Below are positions 1 to 9,925 of a stretch of 50,977 bases of DNA, piece after piece. The DNA is from Chlorokybus atmophyticus (Eukaryota > Streptophyta > Chlorokybophyceae > Chlorokybales > Chlorokybaceae), in contig RHPI01001946.1 of the NCBI GenBank assembly GCA_009103225.1, positions 215,110-266,086 on the forward strand. Reading direction: 5' to 3'. The position numbers were made by a program, and so were the translations under genes. Within the stretch, counting starts at the first letter, position 1. Every line of letters begins with the position of its first letter. The notes under the pieces were generated by a model. That model made no database searches and was not told the DNA's origin. It saw only the letters and a program-made list of their open reading frames with translations.

Positions 1-1133
1 GGGAGGGAAGCGGGGGTTGGGCAAGTACAAATCATTGTTGGCAATGACATGATTAAAGGCGGTCTACCTGGGGCAGCAAGCCTCACCTTCGGATTGATAT
101 ACCATGGTGTGACTTATATTGTGACCGGCACGTTAGGGAAGTAAGTTACCTATTTGCTTGGTGGCTTGGAAGGCGACACCATGCATGTGTACTTACTTGC
201 TTGCTTTGTACTGCAGCTTCTTGCACAATGTGGTGCTGAGCATGGCTGCCGGTTCAATCGTCGGGTCTTCAACTCCCTCTCATGGTCATGTAGAAGATTC
301 ATGCATGCACAATGGCACCCTGCCGCGTAAACACTCATTTGGTACAATGCTGATCGTCTCATGTGCACTGCCAACTGGCGCCCCTTCCATGAGCCGCTCG
401 GCAATTGATTGATCTGTGTGGCCCGACCGGGTAGCATTCTTCCTGCAAATCACCCCTCAGAAAAGTGACTTCTCCTCCGCGGACGCTCGCATGTTTGTTA
501 GGCTGAGCGCCCCTGGTCTGGGTTCCGCCTTCACCATCGCCGGCTCCAGCTTCACCTCCGTGAGCAGTGGGAGCGTCGCCAGCTGGCCTCCCGGCACGTA
601 CGTACATCACAATGGTGGTAGTGATAACGTTTATGTTGTCGTTGTTGACACGTCTGTCCTACCTCGCAGTTGGCCCCCACTGATCAGGCGCTCAGTTACG
701 TTGGTGGCATCTTTCAACAAAGCTGAGCGTGGTGTCACCAACTTGCGCACTCCCATCACAGTGAAGTCTGACCAGGTTTGTTCCCTGGCGCAAATGACTT
801 AGCTAGTTGCCAATCAAAGTGCTGTGTGCTAAGCTGAACTTCTGTATTGTAATGCGATTTACCACAGACACTGCCTGCAGCTGTCTCCGACCTGCTTGTG
901 CATTATGTGGAAGCGCAAGGCTGGCACGACATCACTCTGCGCAACGACAAGTACATGTCATTCTCAAGCCATGCAGGTCGGTTGAAGAGGCTTGACGGTT
1001 GACATGCAGGCAGATGCCGCTGGGAGACCAGCGCTTGAACCGCATCGAGCGCGTGACGGTGATTGTAACCAACCCGAGTGCAAGCACTCGCATCGTGAGG
1101 CTCAGCGTCTCCAAATCCAAAGTGGTCTTGTTT
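1..1133 (+). pseudogene. Copy A: 5' half of a broken paralogue of the 41.3-47.1 kb gene
   Basis: This is not a working gene. Exon by exon it matches exons 3-8 of the intact gene on the other strand at 41,262-47,134. Matching exons lie at about 32-140, 217-289, 372-596, 670-775, 868-950 and 1,010-1,133, and carry shared blocks such as VGNDMI, APGLGSAFTIAGS, RSVTLVA, YVEAQGWH and NRIERV. The damage is visible: the exon at 217-289 is four bases short of its counterpart after the first codon, which shifts the frame; an in-frame TGA stands at 410-412 just before the conserved WPDR block; and the exon near 372 has no AG acceptor where the paralogue has one. Homology stops abruptly at about 1,133, and the following residues resume at 4,708. 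The gene would continue left of the window. Function unknown. Confidence 0.8.
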
Positions 1134-1838
1134 AAGACGTTGCAAGTGTTGCAGACAGCCTACCTGTTGTACAATGCTCTATGCTCTAGGTAAAATAATG
1201 CTCCGTGCATTAGGATACAAGTTGAGCAGCAACCCCCTATCCTGGAAATGAAAACAATGCGTATGCGTGCTCAATGACTGTTTGCATGTGTACACTTACA
1301 CATCCCTACAGGGCACCAGCGCCTACAACACCAGCACGTTACAAACTCGCTTGTGCAACAAAACACGGCACGCTACTCATGGTTGGCCTAAGTTGGCTTG
1401 GGTACAGACGTTAGCTTGGGTTACAACAAGCCCGCACATCACTGCCGGCCCCACCACCAACCACGCTACAACCAGGCTCCTCAGCAACTACCCTCACCGC
1501 TCACCACTAAGTTTGCCGCCAACCAACCGCCGCCGGCACAGGACAACAATCTTGCCGCCTGTACAACTACATGGACAGTCTGTGAAAACGGCGCCGGCGG
1601 GAAAACTACCAAGCAAACCTTGATTCCCCTCGGCCCCGAGGAATTAGGTTAGTGAGTTGGCCCTCCGGCTGTTAATACTCGATGGCTTTATGCAATACGT
1701 CTGGAGTTCCAGTTCCAGCTCCAGTTCCAGTGGGCAGACATGCGGGTTTGGAAGGGCGGCGGTGTGGGCGGCGGGCATAGGGTGGAGGAGTTGGCAAGTC
1801 GCTGCCAGCATGGTGGTGGTGCAGTGTGCGGGGTCCGT

Positions 1839-4012
1839 ATGACCCCAAGAGCAAAGACACCATCGTCAATAAGCTTGAGCCACAGCACCAATGGCGTCAG
1901 CACCCGCTCTCTTTCCACCAACCATCAGGTATGTAAGGCGGCTTGATTGGACTGCTTTCTCGTCTGCTCCCTCTGACGCATGCTCATGTAGCTTGCTATC
2001 TTCGTAGTGCTCGATTGCCAATGCTAGTGCTAGTCGTCGTAGTGCTGTGAGCGCATTTGCTGCGTTGCACTAACCCACAATCGAACTGCTCATGTAGCTT
2101 GATGTCGTCCCTACTTGCTGTCGTCGTGGTTGCCACTGCTTGTGCTGTGAGTGTTACTTGGTCAGCTGTTTCTGCTGCGCTACACTAACAATCCGATTAC
2201 TTATAATCACAGGCTAGTGAATCAGCTGCTAGAGTGCCAACGAGGGCGGACGTGAAAGGTTGTAAGACAAAGAAGGAGCTGGAAAAACTCTGTCATGATT
2301 ACTTGTTGCCACGCAGTGGCACCAAGCTGCAATTGAAGCGAAGGCTGCTTGGCAATGTGCCAGGGGCAGCAATCCTTGGATGCTTACCGCACACCACCTT
2401 AGGCGGCGAGCAGCATCAGGGTCCCAAACAAAAACCGCATTGTCACCAACGACGAGGATGAGGATGAGGAAGAACCCTCTCCACCACCTGCTGACAGCAA
2501 GTAGGTCCATGATACCGTTGTTAAGCAGGTGTATTTTACTGTGCATAGCATTGTCACACAACTGCACTTCGCTTGCAGGAAGCTGACATTGTCTTCACCA
2601 CAGTTTCGGTGTCCGCGATACATTGATTGATTTCATTGTGTGCTCAGGCCCAGTGATAGGCTGATATGCAATGCCCATGACTGTACTTGCCAGCTCATCT
2701 CGTCAGATGTGAAAAAGCGGCGCAAGACATTCTACAAGCATAATGATCTTGGGGTGAAGAAACGGTGCAATGAGTTTGTTGAGTACGTCTTTTTAGTGTG
2801 ATGAATGTAATGAGTGTGATGATCGTGTCTTTTATTGTGTGCGACTATCCAATGATGGGCCGCTTTGCAATTTTCCTAGCTGTATTGCACGGCTCAACCC
2901 GTTATAAGTGAGAAAGCGCGCCACAAGATGCTATAAGCATATCGGTTGAAGGGCCGAGACACGGTGCAATAAGTGTGGAGTAGTTGGAGTGGAACCCAGC
3001 CGGGCAAAGGTTCGAGTCACTAGTGTCATGCTTTGCAAAAACTGCCTCAGATACAAGTAAGTGAACTGCAGTCTTAGAGTTGGGGCAACACACAGCATGC
3101 AAGACTGCATTGGTATTGAGCAATTGTCCTACATGCACAGGCATGCAGCAGAACGAGCTAGTCGCATTACTTGCTCATTAGACGGGTGTGACAAGGCTCC
3201 CATCCGACCAGAACAATGTGTACAAAACATGGCTACCCGGCCAAAAAGTGCCACAACGACAACTGTGACAAACAGGTGCCTGCTGAAGACAGAATTCTGT
3301 TGTGCTATGACTGTCGTATGGAGAAGATGGAGGAAGACTTTTTAAGGTGAGTGTTTTCTGTGCCAGTCAATGAGAGCTTGCTACCACTTGGCAATGTGAT
3401 TACATGTCTAATTCTATCTCTTGTAGAGGACGGGATTGTAGAACAACGGACTTTGTGTGACAACCCTAAATTTAGGGATGTCACACAAATTTGTTCAGCG
3501 TAGCCTGCCGGACACACCGAGTTGAACCATTGTATCTCAAGTAGGCAAATTGCAATTTCCATGGCAAGCACAGGCGTGTGACCAACAAAGCACTTGACTC
3601 ATTGGTCTGTCACTTGATTGCAGTGGCCGCACCTGTGCGATCGATAGCTACGAGTTGCAGACGTTCAATATTTTTTGCAGGCTGTGCTGATATCACTTGT
3701 TTTTCAAGTGAGACTGCGCTAATCCCGTGAGGGGTTGTCGATACCTGCGGGAAAAACACGACCTGTTTGTAACTTGTGCAGGACAATGGAAAAAGCGAAG
3801 GATGTCTACTCATAGTACGTCTGTACAATAGTTTACTCTTTTTAGCATCATAAAGCTACAATGCTCTATGCTCACGCTCTAGTCTACTATTTAGGCATAC
3901 ACCAAGCCTATTTACCCACGAACACACAGGCTTGACGAGGAGGACGCCTTGGACCGCTGGCTGCGCAGTCGCTCAGAATAAAGGTCGGACATAGAGCCAT
4001 GGGAGCATTCCC
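1839..4012 (+). pseudogene. Degenerate SAP-domain / cysteine-cluster protein gene
   Basis: A spliced reading can be followed from ATG 1,839. The first exon runs to 1,928. A second at 2,213-2,356 holds a SAP-like helix-turn-helix (KKELEKLC, then SGTKLQLKRRLLG), a fold that usually binds DNA. A third starting at 2,403 has an acidic run (NDEDEDEEEPSPPP). Exons near 2,649-2,780, 2,851-3,058, 3,142-3,346 and 3,935-4,000 then repeat a cysteine pattern (CNAHDCTC, CNFPSC, CNKCG, CSLDGC, CHNDNCDK, LLCYDC). The copy is broken: the 2,851-3,058 exon has in-frame TAA and TGA codons where its neighbour repeat reads through, and the 3,142-3,346 exon changes frame between its two cysteine motifs. Zinc-cluster plus SAP proteins occur in some eukaryotic DNA transposons, but no transposase is recognised here. 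Confidence 0.5.
1982..2200. repeat. Two-copy imperfect tandem repeat, ~106-base period
   Basis: The string gctcatgtagcttg occurs at 1,982-1,995 and again at 2,088-2,101. Further matched blocks follow at the same spacing, including tgctgtgag and a tgctgcg...cactaac stretch. The repeat lies in the intron between the first two exons of the SAP-like pseudogene and ends just before its acceptor. Confidence 0.6.
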
Positions 4013-4224
4013 ACTTGATACTCATTTAAAACCACGAAAAGAAGTTGGGAGACAGAGGGCTGCATTCTTTGTCAAGAGCCGAGCATGTGCGGTTGCTTGG
4101 CTCTGTTGAGGACGTCAAGCGACAAATGGAGGAGTCTTTTCTGCACTGGCCTGTAAGTGTAGTATGCTACACATGTCACTTTACCGTAAAATGCCTTTAA
4201 GTCACTTGCAGCATTGAATAACAA

Positions 4225-4497
4225 ATGCAATGCAGCTCATCTTGTTTTGCAAATGGTATGATGGGATGTGAAAACAAGGTCTCTTTCTGGTCCCATGATC
4301 ATTACCCGCCGATCAAAGACTACCACTTGAGCGACCCACAGCAGCGCGCACATGCATTCCCCATCAAGCGCATCTTTCCATGCCTAAAAGGTTTCAACTC
4401 CGCCAAGGGTAGCAAGCATATTCCCCCAACATATAAAGCTTATGACGATTGGATGCGCTTACGTAACACCACCATTTTGCTTAGCTCTGTGACCTAA
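4225..4497 (+). other. Unrecognised 90-codon open frame inside the insertion
   Basis: An open frame with protein-like composition (SFWSHDHYPPIKDYHLSD, then PTYKAYDDWMRL) ends in TAA at 4,495-4,497. No domain is recognised. It lies 3' of the SAP/zinc-cluster remnant. Upstream, 4,040-4,150 reads RAEHVRLLGSVEDVKRQM in a frame with stops nearby. It is probably a decayed part of the same element rather than a separate gene. Confidence 0.3.
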
Positions 4498-4707
4498 GTT
4501 TCTATTGAAACGCGGTTGATAGCTGACCTGGCAGACAGTCAAGATACGCGGGCTCCAGCATAGTTCATACTTCTTGTTGGATAGCCCTGGTGGTGATAGT
4601 CATGCTGTATACAAGTGCGCTATAAAGAGCGCCAATGAAAGTGTTACGTATCTTTGCAATTTCAACACAGGTGTTATGTAGGAGTGAACGACAGCACACA
4701 TACATTG

Positions 4708-6225
4708 AAAGTCTATTTGTTTCCGATTCCTGTAATCCTCGCCGCACTGCATGACACCCAAGTCAACCCCATCGGCATCCCCATACAAGCAGGAGTATGA
4801 AGTAGTCACTCTGCCTTTATACACATGATGAATATAAATCAATGACTGTTGTTGCTTACCCTTGTCAGTTATATGCATGCTGACTAACCACTGGTTCTTG
4901 CAGGTGTATAAAAACTCGCTTAAACCCAACTTGGTACAAAGGCCCTTTCTGGGGATGGTGGCCTTGCCAGTGCCGGCGAGGGCGACGTGGGCAATGGTAT
5001 ACACATCAGTAAACGCCTTCGAGGGTGGGGCGCCAGCTGTCTCACACGTGCAGCTGGCGCTCACGGATGCGATGCCCATCACATAATGGGACCAAGTCGC
5101 CCTTGCGTAAGTGTGCGTGTGGTTGTCAACACCGGCGTTGGTACCAAGCTTGGTACCAACATCAAGCCAGCATAGCCACTCACCTAATGGTTGACAGGTC
5201 TTGGGGTGAGACGTTTTTTTCGAGCCGGATCAAGGGCGTACTACGCGGGCAGTAGTTTTACACATGCGGCCGATATACGTGCTTGGCAACAAGGTGAGCT
5301 GATGTACCAAAAATGGCAATACCGTGGCATCTCAGTCTCCAAGAGTGGCATAGTGACTGAAAGCATTATTGATAAAACAGAGCAAAAGGGAGAAGTTTTG
5401 GTGGACACAGAATGTTGGTGGAGCCGATGTTGCTGCAATTGATACTGGCTCATCACTGCCTCAATTCAATGTTGAGATCCGCACATATTGCAAGAGGTAG
5501 GGACCGCTTGATTGAGGTCAGTAGCTAGTATGCGCATACATTCACACTTGCACCAGAACGTCCACTTACCACGAATCGGTTTGTACCCTTGTAGACAATG
5601 TATGCGGGCAAGTCTGAAGACAGCAAGATGAAGATCCATTACACCGCATGCGTAGCGCGTTCAGATGATGCTGCAAGGGCTGCTTACCACCTTCACATGG
5701 AAGTGGTCTTTGGTGTGACATTTTGCCGCTTCCCCATCTGGCAGGTTGGCTTCTCCTCCAGAAGGCTTTTCCTCCATGTTCAACATGTACAAGTTGATGA
5801 AAAAAATGATGTTTCTTATCTTGAGTCACTTGTTTTGTTATGCAAATGGCAAGCTCAACTTACGCTTGGGGATACAACTACCAATTTGCGTATGTATGGT
5901 AACGAGAAGGGTCTCCTTTATGAATGGACTCGCAAGCTGGGTCAGAGTAAACAATAACGCTATATTTTCATTGCTGCCCTGCGATTGCAGCAATGTGGTC
6001 ACACTTGTGATGCTGCCTTCGTACTCGTGACACAGTCAACGGCAAAGATGCATTTAGGAACGTCGCTATACAAGCTAAATGGCAAGAAGAATTGGGTCTC
6101 TCTTACACAGGTACATACATATATGTATATATATATACATATATGTGTGTGTATATATGAAGTATTATTCTCACCTTGGTTCGTGGCACTAATTGATATA
6201 TATATATATGTATATATATGTGTGT

Positions 6226-6272
<47 letters not shown>

Positions 6273-7489
6273 AAGTGGTATTCTCACCTTGGTTCGTGGC
6301 TGATCGATCTCTCCCCGCCCAGAGCGCTAGCGTAAAGGGCACTAGTGCCACTGATGCCTCGCGTTGGTTTGCCATCTCCCAATGGAGTGCGTTGCTGAAC
6401 GGTAAGCCCGCTAACCCTTTCATGGCTGGTTCGTATGCTTGAAACTGCTCGACAGTGCACTCAGTGTCATGAGTCACGCATGTGGTCGTACTCAAGCACT
6501 TCATCCTTTACAGAACGCGGCATATACTCAGGCGCCACCAACGCGCCCATTGGGCAGGTCTCCATCATTGAGGTGGTTCCGCCACCCTCAGTGCATGCTC
6601 TCAAGGCTGGTGACGACATTGACTGCATCATAGAACAGGTGTGGCACAATCATATGTTTGTGAGCTTATTGATCTGCAATTAAGCCTTTTACTATGTCCA
6701 CCAAGACATGTGTCTCTTTAGTGATGACATGCATATGCAGGTCATCTCGCCCAAGTACCGTGTCGATTACTACGGGCCCAATTTCAACATGCAAGCGCGC
6801 TGCTCAAGTGGGAGAACAGTTGGCGGCTGATGTACCGAGAAGTTGCGCTCAATACGCCTACTTTTTGTCAACACAGCTGGCAAGCTACTTCGCCAGCGGC
6901 CTCCAATGATACAAGTCAGTGAGCGAGTGGACATGCGGACGCTCACTGTCAGTGTTACCTGAACTTGCAGTTGCTACTCAGGTTGACCAGGCCAACCACG
7001 CGCAATTCTCAGTTACGGGCGGCCTTGGCTACCTCGCAATGACTTTTGCAGGCGTGAAGGGCTTCAAGAACCCGAAACTGGAAATGAGCTTCGATGGAAC
7101 CTCTTGGAAGGTTGTGGACCAGTCTGTTCATGGCAAGGACTCCTGGCAGGTACAAGCAGAGTCTGGTGTTCGTTCAATACATGCCATCATTTGTGACCGC
7201 GCACAGTTGTTGGCTGTATGCATGCTATACAGTCCGCAAATCAGCAAGAAGAAGTGCTGATCTGCATGACAAGGACTGTGTAACACGAGCAACACATGAA
7301 TGCAACTCGTCCCTGGTCTTGGACAGAACTCTCTGCCGTGTGCAGGCGGACTTTGAGCCTTCTGCCAGCACGTGGGAGCTGACCTTCAGCGTGTCTGCGA
7401 ACAACGCGGGAGACGCATTGAAATCGCCTTGGTTCCGCTTCTCCATGCCAACAGCTGCAGTGCTCACTGGCATCCCAACCTGGAAGTGA
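4708..7489 (+). pseudogene. Copy B: 3' half of the broken paralogue
   Basis: This matches the end of exon 8 through exon 19 of the intact gene (41,262-47,134, other strand). Matching exons lie near 4,708-4,788, 4,904-5,106, 5,198-5,293, 5,381-5,516, 5,595-5,744, 5,846-5,953, 6,030-6,112, 6,332-6,431, 6,513-6,638, 6,741-6,910, 6,982-7,147 and 7,347-7,489. Shared blocks include WTQNVGGAD, GQVSIIEV, SVTGGLGYLAMTF and WFRF. Damage: TAA at 5,084-5,086 and TAG at 5,498-5,500 where the intact copy has glutamine codons; one base lost in a T run near 5,217; a four-base TATG duplication near 5,891; an acceptor AG turned AA at 5,844-5,845; frameshifts in the exons near 6,030 and 6,741; and a TGA shortly before the normal C-terminus. 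Exons near 5,595, 6,513 and 6,982 remain intact in frame. Confidence 0.85.
6114..6301. repeat. TA/TG microsatellites flanked by a 21-base direct repeat
   Basis: Alternating TA then TG runs fill 6,114-6,157 and 6,196-6,272. The 21-base block beginning attctcacc and ending ttcgtggc occurs at 6,167-6,187 and again at 6,281-6,301, so the microsatellite region looks internally duplicated. It sits in an intron of the copy B pseudogene. Confidence 0.8.
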
Positions 7490-8294
7490 CAGCCAATCGC
7501 ATGGCCAACATGTAAGCGCATGACTTCAACTTGACTGATAAGTTGACTAACAAGTGCAGCTCATCAACCACGTCTTGCTTACTGATTTGAGGGACCTTTC
7601 AGACGCTGCTGTGGGACCTGCAGTGGATGCGACCATACTATGACTCATTCTGTATTAGATGCAGGCGTCCTGACAACTGATAGTAGGTGCACAGCAGTTA
7701 GGGTGGGACATGTTAGATTGGAGTGGTTGACAGGGTCGTTTCTTGCTGTACACGTGTCAATCAAATGTCTCTACAGCGAATCTACTGAACTGTCATTATG
7801 CATCATGCCTCCACACAAGGCATCATGCTTCAGAGGCATGATGCCTTGTGTAGAGAAGATGGCTACATACAACACGCCAGGCATGATGCCGTACGTGGAG
7901 AAGCTGGCTTGGATCGTCATGTCATTAAACATATCATTATTTATGAAGCCGTATAGGTTGTCACAAAGTATGCCTTGCTTGCTATCATAGTATCCCCCAC
8001 TCAACCCTTGATTACAAAGGAACGGAGGGGCTGGCTCAAAGTACATACTGTCACGATATGCCATGTGCAACTGCAACCCTGCCGAGAATGCGCTCGTTCA
8101 CAGTGTACATGCAAACAGTCCGTTCCACAACATACAAGCACAACATGTACCAATATAGCAGTATAGGTACTGCTTATTTAGCGACGCCAGCATTCTACAT
8201 ACAAAGCTGCAGCACATGCAATAGGGCAAGTGCGCACAACACTCTTCCTAATGCAATGTTACCTTAGCAACCAGCCGTGAAGGACACGAGCAGC
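7490..8294. other. Gap between copy B and DIM1, no gene recognised
   Basis: No conserved protein is seen on either strand. Short open frames here lack recognisable domains. The stretch contains a strong hairpin (listed separately) and three copies of a gcatgatgcc core within about 80 bases (near 7,825, 7,836 and 7,881). The DIM1 3' end enters from the right on the minus strand. Confidence 0.5.
7813..7851. repeat. Perfect 16-bp inverted repeat with 7-base loop
   Basis: The left arm ACACAAGGCATCATGC at 7,813-7,828 is matched exactly by its reverse complement at 7,836-7,851, leaving a seven-base loop. As RNA this would be a compact stable stem. A related gcatgatgcc core follows at about 7,881. 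It could be a cruciform, a small-RNA precursor or part of a mobile-element end. Confidence 0.75.
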
Positions 8295-9118
8295 CTAATA
8301 ACGATACTTGGTTGAGTAATCTTTAGGGGAAACCACTAGACCCCTGCCTTTGCGTGCGCCCCGATACACTGTTTCCACAATATCAATGAATTCCTGCCAA
8401 AGTATCACACATCAGTGCTCATTGCAGCCACGCAGCTCCGGTAATGCTTCCATGACTGACAACTGCACGTATAAGTTCACCTGGTTTCAGCCAGACTTGT
8501 AAGAACTTGCGAAACCTGTTGTACACTACTACTGCACATACAACTCAACACTGCAGAGACTCTTACCTGCTTGTTGGTAAATGCCCAATTTATCTTGTTG
8601 TTGTTACCAGTTCCAAGATCGATCATGATGTGCTTGTTGCGGAAGAAGAACATAATCGTGCATGGATCGTACAACTCGTACATCGTGTTGAAGTCCGGAA
8701 CCTGCAGAAGCGCACATATTCAGCTTCAGATCCGAATGGTTCATGCTATTCTTTTACGGAAACAGAGATAATTATTTTCTTTGCCAGTTTGCCAAACTCA
8801 TGCTAATTATTGGCATTGATATGCTGCTGGTACCACAAACTGCAACCAATCCAACCAAGAGAATAATGAATGCTGTGACTTGTTGGAGAAAGACCTGTCA
8901 CACGCGTAAAGAGGAAGCCTGACCTTGGTGATGTCAACGAGGTAGATCACTGCAAAATTCTTCACAGCGTCAGCGACGGCAGCGAGGACCTCGTCCATCT
9001 GCATGCACTGCTCGTCCCAGTCATGGCCGAACCGGATGATTACAACCCTGTCCTCCTCGCCCAGGATCGCCTGATCTACCGCCCAGCCGCTGTGCAAGTG
9101 CGGCAGCAGGTAGGACAT
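8295..9118 (-). CDS. DIM1: U5 snRNP 15 kDa protein (DIM1/TXNL4A/Dib1)
   Basis: A thioredoxin-fold component of the U5 and U4/U6.U5 tri-snRNP, needed for pre-mRNA splicing in the nucleus. Three exons: 9,118-8,924, 8,701-8,567 and 8,393-8,295. They join in frame (65, 45 and 32 codons plus TAG) to give exactly 142 residues, the usual length of this extremely conserved family. Hallmarks are the start MSYLLPHLHSGW, DRVVIIRFGHDWD, NFAVIYLVDIT, MYELYDPCTIMFFFRNKH, DLGTGNNNKINWA, and the end YRGARKGRGLVV...YSTKYRY. The start is fixed by the family MSY and by the in-frame ATG at 9,118. Introns are GT-AG. It is divergent from the MAPKKK gene, with about 0.8 kb between the two starts. The universally conserved end at TAG also shows that TAG is read as stop in this genome. 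Confidence 0.97.
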
Positions 9119-9925
9119 CCTTCCTCCTCCTGCTCCAACACCCTTCCTCTCCCACACAACCCTAACACCGCAAAACACGCCCCAGGTAACACCAGCTCCA
9201 CAGCGCACGGCCGCCGCCTAGTCAGCACAACACCTCTCTGCAGCAGTATTACGCTCTTGACGTCGTGATTGTCGCCGCCGCAGCCGCCGTCAGCATCAAC
9301 GATAGCAGCGATGGCCGGACTGGGTCCAGGACTACACGCAGCTCAAGACGGCTTGTCACGAACCCTCCACGTGTATCAACGAATTGTTACTTGCCCGGTC
9401 GCCTTATCATAGTGCCGGGCAGTGCCCGGCGGGCACTGAGTGCCCCCCCGTTATGGTTTGCAATGTCATTTCACGGACGCAACCTGTACATAAAGTCCCG
9501 CACGCGATCAGACTGTGGCAGGTAAGCCTTAGCTAAGCCTCAAGGGCTGGGAACATAAGTGGGTAGCGTCGACTGTCGACAGTCGACCGTCGACGTTCGG
9601 TCCAGACTGTCCAGACTGAGGCAAATCTTACGGCACGCGCGTACTAGTCGTTGAAAGCTTCGAATTCATGTAACAATCGGGCCGTTTGCAAGGTTGGAGC
9701 GCGCGCTGCGGGCTAGCTGTGAACAAACGCGGGTGGGCATCGTTCAGGTGTGCAGCTAGTTTGAGCTACAAGCGCAGCTGGCTGTGGCTGCGAGGGCTTT
9801 GGCTGGGGCGGCGGCGGCGGCGGCGGCGGCGGCTGAGGAGGCGGCTAAGGAGGGGGGTGGATAGCGGTGTCGATCAGGAGGCGTGTGATGTGGCCGCTCT
9901 CCGTCTCTGCTTGCTTTCTGTCGTG
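9119..9925. promoter_or_regulatory. Shared upstream region of DIM1 (-) and the MAPKKK (+)
   Basis: This 0.8 kb lies between two divergent starts and must hold both 5' regions. It contains a four-fold GTCGAC array (listed separately), a tccagactg direct repeat just after it near 9,600, and a GGC trinucleotide run near 9,806-9,834 close to the MAPKKK start. An open frame at about 9,265-9,525 has no recognisable domain and is not called. Confidence 0.5.
9568..9594. repeat. Four GTCGAC palindromes at exact 7-base spacing
   Basis: GTCGAC occurs at 9,568, 9,575, 9,582 and 9,589 with single spacer bases T, A and C. It lies in the divergent DIM1/MAPKKK upstream region. The regular phasing of a perfect 6-base palindrome suggests either a protein-binding array or a slippage product. 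Confidence 0.85.

Larger units (their letters stand above)
1134..4707. mobile_element. Probable ~3.6 kb insertion splitting the A/B pseudogene
   Basis: Alignment to the intact paralogue ends at about 1,133 and resumes at about 4,708 at the same codons, so copies A and B look like one gene interrupted here. The two edges share an imperfect 15-base match, aaagtggtcttgttt at 1,119-1,133 and aaagtctatttgttt at 4,708-4,722 (11 of 15 identical). That could be a decayed target-site duplication or simply the homologous codons (K-V-V-L-F and K-V-Y-L-F). A 17-base string (tacaatgctctatgctc) occurs near both 1,170 and 3,858. I found no clear terminal inverted repeats and no transposase. The insert contains a degenerate SAP/zinc-cluster gene and a 90-codon open frame. 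An expanded intron is the alternative. Confidence 0.45.

Noticed and set aside
2990-3025. tRNA B-box-like string ggttcgagtc at about 3,008
   Set aside because: No matching A box, acceptor stem or cloverleaf can be built around it. It lies in the coding remnant of the zinc-cluster pseudogene.
9265-9525. 86-codon open frame between DIM1 and the MAPKKK
   Set aside because: Biased composition, no domain, and it lies within the expected shared promoter region.
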